The notes: a model not told the origin generated them from the sequence alone. 64,000 bases of DNA from an uncultured bacterium (GCA_902777855.1 CACYVN010000003.1:53691-117690); one strand, 5' to 3'. Counted from the first letter of the stretch, positions 33,199 to 43,185 are shown. Numbers and translations are program-made.

Positions 33199-34284
33199 TT
33201 ATTCTGCGGTTTCTTCCACAGAAGATGATTCTGCGTTAATATCTTTGATACTCAAAGCGATTCTGTGTTCTTGAGGAGTAAATTTCTTGATAAGGACTTC
33301 TACACTGTCACCGACTTTGAACTTGTTGAACGGATTAACGTTTTCTTCAGCCATTTCAGAAACAGGCAATAATGCTTCAACACCAGGGAAGATGTTGATA
33401 AAAGCACCAAAACCAGTGACTTTGTTTACTGTTCCCGTAATAACCTGACCTTCGCGGAATTGTCCTTCAATCTGCTGCCAAGGATCTTCGCCCATTCTTT
33501 TAAGAGATAATGAAATTCTTTTTAATTCGTTATCAATCTTTATAATTTTAACTTCAAGTGTTTCACCTAAAGAAATTACATCAGACGGATGTTTAATTCT
33601 TGACCATGAAATTTCAGAAATAGGTAACAAACCATCAATACCGTTGATGTCAATAAATGCACCAAAATCTGCTATTCTTACGACTTCACCTTTTACAACC
33701 ATACCTTCTTCAAGAGTTGAAAGAATATTATCAACAACCTGATCTCTTTGTTCAGCGATAGCCTGTCTTTGAGATAAGATAAGTTTATTTTTCTTAGGAT
33801 CTGCTTCTAATACCTTAACTTCAATTTTCTGGTCTAACAAACCGTCAAACGGTGTACCTGTTCTTAACTGAGAAGAAGGAATGAATCCCTTGAGATCAGC
33901 AATATCAACCAAAACACCGCCTTTTACAACACTTACTACTTTAGCTAAGATAGTATCGCCCTGAACTTTGGCATCATTAAGCTGAGCCCAAGCCTGAGCA
34001 AATGCAAGTCTTTTAAGTGATAATAACATGCCGTCTTCATCGGTTTCTTCTTTTAAAACATAAAATTCTTTAACGTCGCCGATTTCCAGAGCGCCAGCAT
34101 CTTCTGAAGTTGAAATTTCTTTTTCTGGCAAAAATGCTTCGGTTTTAGTACCATGAACGCTTACCAAATAACCGTCTTTTTCTTTTCTTAACACTGTACC
34201 TTCTACAATGTCTGCTACTGTGTGTGTTTTTGAAAAACTTTCTTCAAGTAGTTTTTCAAATTCGTCTAATGTTGCTGTTGTCAT
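33199..34284 (-). CDS. rpsA: 30S ribosomal protein S1
   Basis: 361 aa with four S1 RNA-binding domains (starting near residues 24, 110, 195 and 282). It is the shorter S1 form of Cyanobacteria and Firmicutes-like lineages rather than the six-domain Proteobacterial form. Motifs include 'GGVLVDIADLKGFIPSSQL', 'GMVVKGEVVRIADFGAFIDI' and 'GTVNKVTGFGAFINIF'. It binds mRNA leaders to start translation. It is 19 bp downstream of ispH in the same direction, an arrangement seen (even as a fusion) in Clostridia. Confidence 0.93.
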   Translation of the reverse strand: MTTATLDEFEKLLEESFSKTHTVADIVEGTVLRKEKDGYLVSVHGTKTEAFLPEKEISTSEDAGALEIGDVKEFYVLKEETDEDGMLLSLKRLAFAQAWAQLNDAKVQGDTILAKVVSVVKGGVLVDIADLKGFIPSSQLRTGTPFDGLLDQKIEVKVLEADPKKNKLILSQRQAIAEQRDQVVDNILSTLEEGMVVKGEVVRIADFGAFIDINGIDGLLPISEISWSRIKHPSDVISLGETLEVKIIKIDNELKRISLSLKRMGEDPWQQIEGQFREGQVITGTVNKVTGFGAFINIFPGVEALLPVSEMAEENVNPFNKFKVGDSVEVLIKKFTPQEHRIALSIKDINAESSSVEETAE

Positions 34285-34303
34285 TTTATTTTCTCCTTTT
34301 CTT

Positions 34304-35170
34304 TTATTTCAACATTTTAACTACATTATCTATTACATTCTGCGGAGTTGAAGCTCCTGCCGTAACTCCGATTTTTGATGAATTCTTAATTAAATGTTCA
34401 TACTGAGCAAGTTCATCAGATGTCTCAATATGAATTGTTTTAGTGTATTCTTTTGCGATATCAGCCAAATGAGTAGTATTAGCACTGTTCTTTGAACCGA
34501 CAACTATCATTAAGTCATTATTGCGCGCGAGTTCTTTTGCCTCTGCCTGACGACGTGAAGTGCTCGGGCAAATTGTATTAACCAATCGCAGTTCTTTTGA
34601 AATTGAAGTTAAATATTCGACAATCGGATTCAATGCTGCAAGTGTCTGCGTTGTCTGAACAACAACTCCGACTTTTTTATGCTCTAAAATTTCTTCTCTG
34701 TACTTATATAAATCCATAACACTTCCGGCAACAAGAACTTTATCCCCATAGATAAGTGCATTTGCCTTGATTGCACTAACTTCAGGGTGTTCTTCTTTAC
34801 CCACAATAACGAGATAATAACCGTCTTTTACAAGTTCAATTGCTCTTTGCTGAACTTTTTTGACATCAGGACAAGTTAAATCATAAACCTCAAACCCCGC
34901 ATTCTTTATTTTTTCAAATGTTTGCGGGCTTTCACCATGACTGCGAACAACACAAATTCCTTCCCCGTATTCAGGCAAAGAGTCAAGTGAAATTATCCCA
35001 AAAGACTCCAATTCATCAATAACTTGAGCATTGTGAATTAATTCTCCGAGAACATAAACATTTTTATCAGGGTTTTCGGCTTTAATTTTTTTCACAGTAT
35101 CAACCGCACGCTTTACACCGTAACAAAAACCCGCATATTTCGCTAATGTAATTTCTTTTGTATCAGTCAA
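34304..35170 (-). CDS. ispH: 4-hydroxy-3-methylbut-2-enyl diphosphate reductase
   Basis: 288 aa, last enzyme of the MEP pathway, making IPP and DMAPP. The three [4Fe-4S] Cys are in 'AGFCYGVKRAVD', 'DLTCPDVKKVQ' and 'NTICPSTSRRQAE'. The catalytic Glu is in the His/Glu pattern 'VIVGKEEHPEV'. Its products feed UppS and MiaA, both encoded in this window. It is probably co-transcribed with rpsA. Confidence 0.95.
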   Translation of the reverse strand: MTDTKEITLAKYAGFCYGVKRAVDTVKKIKAENPDKNVYVLGELIHNAQVIDELESFGIISLDSLPEYGEGICVVRSHGESPQTFEKIKNAGFEVYDLTCPDVKKVQQRAIELVKDGYYLVIVGKEEHPEVSAIKANALIYGDKVLVAGSVMDLYKYREEILEHKKVGVVVQTTQTLAALNPIVEYLTSISKELRLVNTICPSTSRRQAEAKELARNNDLMIVVGSKNSANTTHLADIAKEYTKTIHIETSDELAQYEHLIKNSSKIGVTAGASTPQNVIDNVVKMLK

Positions 35171-35257
35171 TTAAATTGGCTTCTTTCAAGTGGACTCGGG
35201 GTAAAATTTACACCCTGTGAGCCAATTACAACACAAAAGAATTTAAAAATCAAGCAA

Positions 35258-38200
35258 TTACGCTAAAAATTCTCTGTAATCAACATCCTGCGGGCGAATT
35301 TTTTGTCTTGTCTGTCCGTCAGTAAATCTGCTGTTAGCAACAACAGTTGATGTCGAAGAATAACTTGCATCTGCCATTTTTTGTTGTCTTTGTTTTAACC
35401 ATGCGTCAGAACCGCGTGGAGGCTCGCTTGCAACATTTTGAGCATTATCTCCCAGTGCATCATAGAATTGTTTTAATTGCTGTTTATTACCGACTTTTGA
35501 TAAGTCTGCAAGAATTGTTTTTAACTGAGTTGCATCCGCATATTTAATAATTTCTGCCTTTTCAATACCGCAGTTTATCAATAAAGTTGAATCAATTGAC
35601 TTGATTAAATTCGGATTTAATCTGATAAGCATTTTAATAAGTTCTTTGTCATTAGAGTGATTTCTGATAAATCCTGCTAATGCACTTTCTGATTTACGTG
35701 AAATATGCAGAATGAAATGCTCCTGTGCACGTGAATTTACAGAGCCCAAAAGGGAATATATTGCGGACAAATCGCCTTCGTGTGCAGCATTTCTGAGTTT
35801 TTTGACGGTATCTTCATCAATATTAAATTTCTTTGCAATTTGTTTTTCAACAATTTCAGTTGCAACAGTAACACGTTCGCCTTTTTCAATTTGAACCTGG
35901 GCTTCTTCAAGAACTTTAGCAATTTCTTCTTTCTTTTGAAGCTCCTGTTTTTGTTCTGCCTGTTTTTGTGCACGAACCTGCTGATCGTCCTGAATATGAG
36001 TAATTATGCGTTCTAAAGAGCCTAAAGCCTTATCTCTAATCTGAACCGAATAATTATACTGTAACTGCGCAAGATTATCACGCATTGTATTTAATTTTGA
36101 CTGAGTTTGGGGAGAAACAACAACTTTTGCCTGACCCTCAGCTGAATTTGATGACGTTTTCGGAGTTGTTGATGCAGACGATGAAGGAGCAGATGCTACA
36201 GGATTTGTAGCTACATTGTTGGAAGAATTACTGTTTGCGGAATTATTGTTAGAATAATTATTTGATGTATTCTGCGTACTTGCCGTATTTGATGATGAAT
36301 CATTACCTGATGTTCTGTTATCTGATGAAGCTGAATTATACGAATACGATGTATAGCCGGTATTCAGGGCATTGTTGATATTATTTACTTCCTCAGAACT
36401 GTAACCGTTATTCTGAGTTGCATAATTTACATAAGAAGTTAACGTACTCTTGATTTCAGTATCGGTTTCATTGTGAGTTGCAGCAGCTAAACCTTGTGTA
36501 ACCGCAGAATTTTTAATTTGGGAATATTCCTGAGCGTAGTATAATTTTTGTTCTTTTGATGCGGTTTGAATAGAACTTTGAGTAATTGCAGCCTTCCTGT
36601 CAGGAGTAGCCATATTAATAGCTTCTTTGAAGATATTTAAAGCACTTTCTTTAGTTCTGGTTTCGCTGACCGCTTTGGTAGCAGTATCAGTGAATCTGTT
36701 ATCAGGGTCGTGAGTGATATTACCAAGCATATTTCCTACGTATTTATCATCACGTTCTCTTGAAACAATATCTATAGTTTTATCCAAATCAGCTTTTGTT
36801 TTATCACTTGAATGTTCGGCAGCAATTGAAATCAATTTACCTGAAGCAACACCGTCTGTGTCTTTTATAATATTTTTATCAAAATCAATATAATCAATAA
36901 TTTCTTCTAATTGAGATTCATCAAGACCATGAGTTTTGCAATGCTCTTTAAGTGCTTCTATCAATCCGACAGTAGCAGAAGCATAACCATCTTTATTTGC
37001 TCTTTTTATTAATTCCTGAACTTTATTATTGTATTCAGGTGTACCCGGTTTCAAATCTTTCAGTTCGGTTAACGCATATTCCTTAATACTCAAACCGGCA
37101 GCTTTTGCTTTGACAAAATTACCCTCAAAAGAAACTTCCTCATCAGGATTAAATTTACCGGATTTTATCAACAGTTTATAGTCATTTAACAGATTTTTAG
37201 CATGTATTGACAAGAGTTCGCCATACTTTTGCTTGCCATATTGAGTATCAAGTTCTCCATTTTCTATTTTATGTAAATATTCATAAATTGCACCCTCAGT
37301 TGGAGTTTCATCCCCATCACATAGCTTGTCATATAACTCTATTTTGAATTCTAAATCATCAACAAACATTCTCTCAGATTTTGATAATGATTTATAAACA
37401 GTAGTCTCTGTGAGGGCATTTATAAGTATACGGTTTTTTTCTGACTCATGAAGATTTTTAAAATCATTCAAGTTTAACTCTCTATCATTTAAGGCTTTCA
37501 AAACATTTAATGATATTTTTGACAATGATTTCTTAACACCGGAAGTAATAGAAATAGACGAATTCAAATTATCTTTTGCTTTAGTAAGATAATCCGCTCT
37601 TTCTTTAGGGGATAATTTTGAAAAATTTTCATCGGCACTATCTAAATACATAGTAAGCATTATATCCACAGATTTTTCGTCATCAGTAATTCCTAAATTT
37701 TCAAGATATACTGCATAATTATCCTTTTTAGCATGATTTAGTATTAAGGTAATATCATCTTTGGATAATTTTACTAATTTTTCAATCGGAACATCATGCA
37801 TATCGGCTTCCATAACTAATGTTGATATGTCTCTCGCCAAAAGCCTTTTATCCTGAGCAGATAAATTTTTTTTACCCGCCATTATTTCATCATTTAATTT
37901 TTGATTTATAAATGCCTTTTGCTCTTTATCAGAAAGTTTATCAAATTCAGCATCATGCTTTGAATAATATTTCTTTAAGGTTAAAAATACTTTTTCTTCC
38001 GCAGTTACATCACGATTTTCAATAATATCTTTATAGTCTTTTAAAACCTCTGCACGTTCTTTATAATAAACTTTTTTTCGTTTAAAATCCGACAAAATAG
38101 CTTCGGACTCAGATGTTTTGTCAGACGATTCAGGTTGAACAGAAGCAACATTATTTGTTCGTTCAAATGATGGTTTTGCATCAGCTTTATAATTTCCTGA

Positions 38201-38674
38201 TTGAATAGATAAATTGTAGGTCTCAAGCAGACGTTTAGATGTTTCATCCAATTTCTCCTGAAGTTCAAGTTGAACCAGATAATTTAAAATGTCACCCTCT
38301 GTTGGCTCTTTACCTTCAGACTTTAATTTGTTATAAATTGTACGTTTTAAATTTAATTCCTCAGCTGCATCTTTTTCTTCTTTTGTAGTTGCAGAAGTTG
38401 ATTGAGCTTTCATTTTAGCTACTTCATCAACTTCGTTTTGATGCGAATTTGCTCTTGCTTCTCTTGTTTCTTGCGCCTGCGCATCAGCTTTTTGCTGGAC
38501 TTCTTCAGAAATTTCAACAGTTTTTTTAGTAACATCTGCATTTGAGTCTGAAACAATAGGAACAGGCGCCGAAGCAGGTGCAGATGCGACAGACGGAGAT
38601 TCTACGGGAGAATTTTCTACCGTACTGTTTGGCATATTTTGGACTTTTTTATTATAATCATTATTAATAGCCAT
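35258..38674 (-). CDS. Giant hypothetical protein with internal duplications
   Basis: 1138 aa, no family recognised and no signal peptide. It contains two internal duplications. Residues about 111-172 ('YNKLKSEGKEPTEGDILNYL', '...IQSGNYKADAKPSFE') match about 445-518 ('YDKLCDGDETPTEGAIYEYL', '...IKSGKFNPDEEVSFE'). Residues about 229-266 ('FDKLSDKEQKAF') match about 337-375 ('FSKLSPKERADYL'). A Ser/Asn/Thr-rich low-complexity linker lies at about 778-848, a coiled coil at about 880-960, and a helical HEAT-like stretch follows. It looks like a modular scaffold or surface/secreted protein exported without a Sec signal. A single transcription unit is likely. Confidence 0.8.
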   Translation of the reverse strand: MAINNDYNKKVQNMPNSTVENSPVESPSVASAPASAPVPIVSDSNADVTKKTVEISEEVQQKADAQAQETREARANSHQNEVDEVAKMKAQSTSATTKEEKDAAEELNLKRTIYNKLKSEGKEPTEGDILNYLVQLELQEKLDETSKRLLETYNLSIQSGNYKADAKPSFERTNNVASVQPESSDKTSESEAILSDFKRKKVYYKERAEVLKDYKDIIENRDVTAEEKVFLTLKKYYSKHDAEFDKLSDKEQKAFINQKLNDEIMAGKKNLSAQDKRLLARDISTLVMEADMHDVPIEKLVKLSKDDITLILNHAKKDNYAVYLENLGITDDEKSVDIMLTMYLDSADENFSKLSPKERADYLTKAKDNLNSSISITSGVKKSLSKISLNVLKALNDRELNLNDFKNLHESEKNRILINALTETTVYKSLSKSERMFVDDLEFKIELYDKLCDGDETPTEGAIYEYLHKIENGELDTQYGKQKYGELLSIHAKNLLNDYKLLIKSGKFNPDEEVSFEGNFVKAKAAGLSIKEYALTELKDLKPGTPEYNNKVQELIKRANKDGYASATVGLIEALKEHCKTHGLDESQLEEIIDYIDFDKNIIKDTDGVASGKLISIAAEHSSDKTKADLDKTIDIVSRERDDKYVGNMLGNITHDPDNRFTDTATKAVSETRTKESALNIFKEAINMATPDRKAAITQSSIQTASKEQKLYYAQEYSQIKNSAVTQGLAAATHNETDTEIKSTLTSYVNYATQNNGYSSEEVNNINNALNTGYTSYSYNSASSDNRTSGNDSSSNTASTQNTSNNYSNNNSANSNSSNNVATNPVASAPSSSASTTPKTSSNSAEGQAKVVVSPQTQSKLNTMRDNLAQLQYNYSVQIRDKALGSLERIITHIQDDQQVRAQKQAEQKQELQKKEEIAKVLEEAQVQIEKGERVTVATEIVEKQIAKKFNIDEDTVKKLRNAAHEGDLSAIYSLLGSVNSRAQEHFILHISRKSESALAGFIRNHSNDKELIKMLIRLNPNLIKSIDSTLLINCGIEKAEIIKYADATQLKTILADLSKVGNKQQLKQFYDALGDNAQNVASEPPRGSDAWLKQRQQKMADASYSSTSTVVANSRFTDGQTRQKIRPQDVDYREFLA

Positions 38675-38765
38675 ATAACATCTCGCATTTAGTGCACATA
38701 TTTATAAAAAGATATAAAATTCATCAATTTCAAGTAACTAATATATATTTACATAAATTTACATT

Positions 38766-39518
38766 TTAGTTTTCGAAATATTCAAAAGTTGGTTTTTCTA
38801 ATTCTGTACGCTTTGTTGAAACATATTTAATTTTTGTTTCATTCTTGAAATCGGATTCATCAGCAAGAAGCTGTAAAATTTTATTTGCACTATCATCATC
38901 AATCCTGAGTTCACGGTATGCAAAACCTATCGACTCTCTTGAATCATTCAGCAAAAATTCTACGGTTTTTACACTGCAAAATTCTCTATCTTTACCCAAA
39001 TCATGATAAATTATTTCTTTAACTTTTGGAGGATGTGAAAGCGTAGCTGATCCCCCGGGCTTATTAGGATCAACAATTAAAATCTCGCCTATTACATTCC
39101 CCTGTCTTTTCATTGATACAGGCGTATAAAAGACTAAATCACGATTGTATTTACCATCGACAACAACATTAGAAGAATGTTGAATTTTCCCGAATCTAAA
39201 ATGTTCCCAGCCGTAAGGTGGGCTGATTTGCTGAATGTCCTGCAATTCAGGCGCAATTACATAAGTATTCTTATCAACAGATTTTTGCTCCGGTGCAAGC
39301 ATTACGATATTATTCGGGTTATCTGTCTCCGGCATCACAGGTATTGCACTGTTTAAAGTCGCAGGATTCATAGCAAGCAACACTATTACAGGTACTTTTG
39401 CAAAATCCGACACCCCGGATGGCTTACTTACAGGCGCACTATCCTGAACTCTTTGTTTTTCCCCGAATGAATAATTACTATGTCTGAAACCTATACTGCT
39501 AACTGCATCTACTTTCAT
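38766..39518 (-). CDS. Hypothetical protein with N-terminal 'NYSFGEK' motif
   Basis: 250 aa, unknown family. It begins MKVDAVSSIGFRHSNYSFGE, again the Met-Lys-(I/V) plus Phe-Gly pattern. A short hydrophobic stretch follows at about 42-62 ('VPVIVLLAMNPATLNSAIPV'), possibly a weak membrane segment. The C-terminal part is beta-rich. No signal peptide is evident. It lies upstream of the giant protein gene in the same direction with a 91-bp gap. Confidence 0.72.
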   Translation of the reverse strand: MKVDAVSSIGFRHSNYSFGEKQRVQDSAPVSKPSGVSDFAKVPVIVLLAMNPATLNSAIPVMPETDNPNNIVMLAPEQKSVDKNTYVIAPELQDIQQISPPYGWEHFRFGKIQHSSNVVVDGKYNRDLVFYTPVSMKRQGNVIGEILIVDPNKPGGSATLSHPPKVKEIIYHDLGKDREFCSVKTVEFLLNDSRESIGFAYRELRIDDDSANKILQLLADESDFKNETKIKYVSTKRTELEKPTFEYFEN

Positions 39519-39673
39519 ATTTTAACCCCATATTTGTCTGATTATGCTCATTATATCAATCGCTATAGCTTTTGTAAATAAGTATATACGAATTTAATAT
39601 ATCTATACGATATCCACAAATGTCCACACAATTATAAAACATAAAGTCAAAATTTTTTGCTATATATTAAAAT

Positions 39674-41212
39674 TTACAAATTAATCAGCCGTTCGCACTC
39701 TTTGATTAAAAACTCTTTCCCCGGCATTGTTTCAATAAAATCCCACGGTAAAATCTTGTCATAGCCATAATTTTGGGTGACATAATAATCTGTATCAATT
39801 TTCAAATCTTTTGCACTCTTTTTGAATGCGCCGAGTTTCCCGCCCTGTTTGTAAACTTCAATAATAAAATCTGTTAAATTTTCGTCTCCTCTCGAAAGCA
39901 AAGCCTGCCAATAATCCCATTTTGCGCTTGATATTACCGCCTGAATGCCTAATTTATGAAATTCTTTTCTTAAATAATTTGATTTTTTCTCAAGAGATTT
40001 TTCGTCCTCTCTGCCAAACCATTGAAAAGGGGTGTTGGCTTTGGGAACAAAAGTCGAAAACCCGAATGAAATCTCAAAACCCTTAAACTTTGACTTAATA
40101 CGTTTGGAAAGGTTGACAAGTTCTTCAATATCTTCCCAGGTTTCAGTCGGTAAACCTATCATACCGTAAAATTTTATCCCGTGAAGCCCACAGTTTCTTG
40201 CGACATTAATGGCATTAAAAATTTGTTCTTCACTCAGATGCTTATTTATAACTCTCCTTAAGCGTTCACTACCCGCTTCGATAGCGAGTGTAAGGTTTTT
40301 CTGCCCGGCATCAACAAGTGTTTGTACAATTTCCGGCGTAAACGAATCAACACGCAAAGATGAAATACCCATTTCAATATGCTCACCGTTTTTAATCTTA
40401 TCTCCGACATATTTGCAAATCTTGTTGAAATCAGGATGTGCTGTAATCTGGGCACCTAAAAGGGCAATTTTATTTGTATGTTTTAAACCAAAATCAATAG
40501 TTTCAATAATTTTTTCATAATCAACAAACCGAATCGGCATATTCATATACGATGCAAGACAGAATCCGCAACGGTTTGCACAACCGCGTTCGACCTCAAG
40601 TATAAAAGTGTTTTTAAAAAATGCATTTTCACTGATTATCGGAGTATATATGCACTCTGATAACTTTTTAGTCACTTTAACGACCTTATCATTTATGCCG
40701 GGGACATAAATTCCGTTCATTTTTGATAATCGGTCAAGTTTTTCTGCTTTAGACAGATTTTTGTTTTCAACGCAAAAACGCACAACATCAAGGTTAACAT
40801 CTTCCCCGTCACCAATTACCACGAAATCAAAAATATTTTTATATGGGTCAGGATTAGATGTTATAACAGGTCCGCCCGCAAATATAAGCGGGTCAGATTC
40901 CTTGCGTTCACAAGACTTTAGGGAAAATTTGTTCTTCTCCAAAAAAGAAAAAATATGCATAAAATCCATGTCAAAAGTAAACGAAAAGCCAATCAAATCA
41001 ACCTTATCACGCATAATTTGAGTTGTTTTTGAATCCGAATATACACGTTCAATGTTGACATCATCCATCATATCAATTGCACGATATAGCCACAAATATC
41101 CTAATGATGACAGAGCAAATGCTTCAGGTCCTGGAAAAACAAACCACATATTAAAATCATAATTTTTATTTATATTTCGCTCATATAAGAATTTTTCGCA
41201 CGGATTATTCAA
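39674..41212 (-). CDS. Radical SAM protein with B12-binding-like N-domain
   Basis: 512 aa. The N-terminal 200 residues resemble the cobalamin-binding-type Rossmann domain of the TIGR03960-like family ('IGFSFTFDMDFMHIFSFL', 'IFAGGPVITSNPDPY', 'DFVVIGDGEDVN'). The radical SAM cluster is 'EVERGCANRCGFCLA' (CxxxCxxC), with 'LAIEAGSERLRRVINKHLS' and 'KFYGMIGLPTETWEDI' behind it. Members are found next to tRNA/ribosome genes, but the reaction is unknown. It is divergent from nusB. Confidence 0.85.
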   Translation of the reverse strand: MNNPCEKFLYERNINKNYDFNMWFVFPGPEAFALSSLGYLWLYRAIDMMDDVNIERVYSDSKTTQIMRDKVDLIGFSFTFDMDFMHIFSFLEKNKFSLKSCERKESDPLIFAGGPVITSNPDPYKNIFDFVVIGDGEDVNLDVVRFCVENKNLSKAEKLDRLSKMNGIYVPGINDKVVKVTKKLSECIYTPIISENAFFKNTFILEVERGCANRCGFCLASYMNMPIRFVDYEKIIETIDFGLKHTNKIALLGAQITAHPDFNKICKYVGDKIKNGEHIEMGISSLRVDSFTPEIVQTLVDAGQKNLTLAIEAGSERLRRVINKHLSEEQIFNAINVARNCGLHGIKFYGMIGLPTETWEDIEELVNLSKRIKSKFKGFEISFGFSTFVPKANTPFQWFGREDEKSLEKKSNYLRKEFHKLGIQAVISSAKWDYWQALLSRGDENLTDFIIEVYKQGGKLGAFKKSAKDLKIDTDYYVTQNYGYDKILPWDFIETMPGKEFLIKECERLINL

Positions 41213-41309
41213 ATTAACTCTCCAAAAGTTGCAAATTTATTATAACATGAAAGTTTTATGTTTATTTTGTTTATGGTAATATATTATGAGATAAAAAAAA
41301 TATTTACTA

Positions 41310-41393
41310 TAGATGAGTGAATAGTAAATAGTTCTTATCGGTGCTATCGTACAATTTGATTCTGAAAAGGTCTATTCACTTTTCACCATTCAC
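41310..41393. repeat. GTGAATAG inverted-repeat element, copy 1
   Basis: Left arm GTGAATAGTAAATAG (41317-41331) and right arm starting CTATTCACTTTTCACC (41372-41393). The core GTTCTTATCGGTGCTATCG followed by ACAATT is shared with copy 2. It lies directly upstream of nusB. Confidence 0.75.
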
Positions 41394-41424
41394 ATACAGC
41401 CTTTAGCAAAGAAAGAGGTAAATT

Positions 41425-42084
41425 ATGCAGGCACGTAGAGCAGCAAGAGAATTAGCATTCATATTATTTTCGCAATTTGACGAAAAAATTGCGAATTACA
41501 CAAAAGAGAATATGGATGACATTATAATAAAATCAATCAGAATGCTTATAAGCAGCGCAAATGAAGAATTAAAGCTTTCATTGGGCTCGCTTATTGATAT
41601 GAAAAACCGTATTGATGATTATGAAGCAGAACATGAAACTAATTTGAACCGCCCTATGGGAGCATCAAACATTGCAGTTCCGATGGTTATGACATCTGAA
41701 ATGGCAGAAAAGATTGATTCAATGATTGATGTTGCGGAAAAAGCTATACTCGGTCTTGAAATTGCAGAATTTACCGCTCTTGATTCACAACCGGAAGTTA
41801 AAGATTTTGCAGTAAAAATTGCACAAACATACAGGGATAACAACGAAAAAATCGATGGAATTATTAAAAATTATGCAAAAGGGTGGGATTTTGACAGACT
41901 GGTCAAAATGGACAAAGATATTTTGCGTATTGCGATATCCGAACTGTTGTTCATAAAAGAAGCACCTATGAAAGTCGTTGTTGATGAAGCCGTTGAACTT
42001 GCAAAAAAATATTCTACCGATGACTCTGCATCATTTGTAAACGGTATTTTAGCAAAAGTTATTGCAGATAACGGAATTAAGTAG
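41425..42084 (+). CDS. nusB: Transcription antitermination protein NusB
   Basis: 219 aa, longer than the usual 130-160 because of an insertion in the N-terminal half ('NEELKLSLGSLIDMKNRIDD' region). It joins NusA, NusE and NusG on boxA of rRNA operon leaders. The start 'RRAARELAFILFSQFD' and the end 'WDFDRLVKMDKDILRIAISE' with 'VVVDEAVELAKKYSTDDSAS' are family hallmarks. AGAGG precedes the ATG. The gene is bracketed by two copies of an inverted-repeat element. Confidence 0.93.
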   Translation: MQARRAARELAFILFSQFDEKIANYTKENMDDIIIKSIRMLISSANEELKLSLGSLIDMKNRIDDYEAEHETNLNRPMGASNIAVPMVMTSEMAEKIDSMIDVAEKAILGLEIAEFTALDSQPEVKDFAVKIAQTYRDNNEKIDGIIKNYAKGWDFDRLVKMDKDILRIAISELLFIKEAPMKVVVDEAVELAKKYSTDDSASFVNGILAKVIADNGIK

Positions 42085-42088
42085 ATTA

Positions 42089-42194
42089 GTGAATAGCAAG
42101 AAGTGGAAAGTGAATAGTTCTTTCGTTGCTATCGCACAATTATCAATAATAAATGATGAAAAGGTCTATTCACTTTTCACCATTCACTATTCAC
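42089..42194. repeat. GTGAATAG inverted-repeat element, copy 2
   Basis: 106 bp with near-perfect 29-bp terminal inverted repeats (42089-42117 and 42166-42194). The outer and inner 8-mers are GTGAATAG, and the interior is TTCTTTCGTTGCTATCGCAC and onward. Only about seven positions of the arms mismatch by eye. It has no coding capacity, so it is MITE-like or REP-like. It lies just after nusB. Confidence 0.8.
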
Positions 42195-42225
42195 TTAAAA
42201 GAAGATTTATCCCCCTGGTGTCAAT

Positions 42226-43164
42226 CTAAACAGCAACTTCGTTTAAAGCCTGAACATATTTTGTTGCATAAACCGCACCAATTGCACCATCTGATGCAGC
42301 AGTAATGACTTGTCTTAAAGGAGTATTGCGGACATCCCCGACCGCATAAACGCCATCAACTGAAGTTTTCATGGTTTCATCTGTAAGAATAAAACCTCTT
42401 GAGTCCTGAGCAATTTGCCCATTTATGTTTTCAACATTAGGTAACATGCCTATATACGGGAATACACCGTTTGTTTTAAGATTTGAAATTTCGTTTGTTT
42501 TAACATTTTTAATTAGAAGATGTGAGACTAAATCTTCGCCACAGACTTCTTCTACAATACTATCCCAGACAAATTCAATTTTATCGTTTTTGAACGCACG
42601 TTCCTGAACAATTTTATCAGCACGAAGTTCGTTTCTTCGGTGAATTATATAAACTTTTGATGCAAATTTTGTCAGATACATAGCTTCTTCTACAGCAGAA
42701 TTTCCGCCACCAACAACAGCTACAACTTTATCCTGATAGAAAGAACCATCGCAAACGGCACAGTAGCTGACCCCTCTGCCAATGTATTCAAGCTCACCTT
42801 TTACGCCAAGTTTCATGGGCTTTGCACCTGTTGCAATAATAACTGATTTCGCCTTAAATGTAGCTTCTTTTGTTTCAATAATTTTTGGATTAGAAATCAA
42901 GTCAACAGATTCAATTTCCTGCATGGGGAATTTTTGTACTCCGAACATATCGGCATGTTCTTCAAATTTTTCCATTAAATCAAATCCGCCGATTTTTTTC
43001 ATTCCGGGATAATTTTCAAGTTCAAGATAATTTGACGGCTGACCGCCTAACATGCTTATATCAATAATTGCCGTACTCGCAGCGCCTCTTGCGCTATACA
43101 AAGCAGCACTAAAACCTGCAGGACCTCCTCCTAAAATAACCACATCAAAATCATATGTTTCCAT
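42226..43164 (-). CDS. trxB: Thioredoxin-disulfide reductase
   Basis: 312 aa, usual TrxB length. FAD motif 'DVVILGGGPAGFSAALYSAR', redox pair in 'YCAVCDGSFY', NADPH motif 'VVGGGNSAVEEAMYL' and the C-terminal FAD motif 'GVYAVGDVRNTPLRQV'. It reduces thioredoxin with NADPH in the cytoplasm. ATG 43164 is preferred over the GTG at 43179, since the latter lies in the Shine-Dalgarno (GTGAGGAT). It is 21 bp downstream of a secreted-protein gene in the same direction. Confidence 0.95.
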   Translation of the reverse strand: METYDFDVVILGGGPAGFSAALYSARGAASTAIIDISMLGGQPSNYLELENYPGMKKIGGFDLMEKFEEHADMFGVQKFPMQEIESVDLISNPKIIETKEATFKAKSVIIATGAKPMKLGVKGELEYIGRGVSYCAVCDGSFYQDKVVAVVGGGNSAVEEAMYLTKFASKVYIIHRRNELRADKIVQERAFKNDKIEFVWDSIVEEVCGEDLVSHLLIKNVKTNEISNLKTNGVFPYIGMLPNVENINGQIAQDSRGFILTDETMKTSVDGVYAVGDVRNTPLRQVITAASDGAIGAVYATKYVQALNEVAV

Positions 43165-43185
43165 TATAAAAATCCTCACTTTCCC

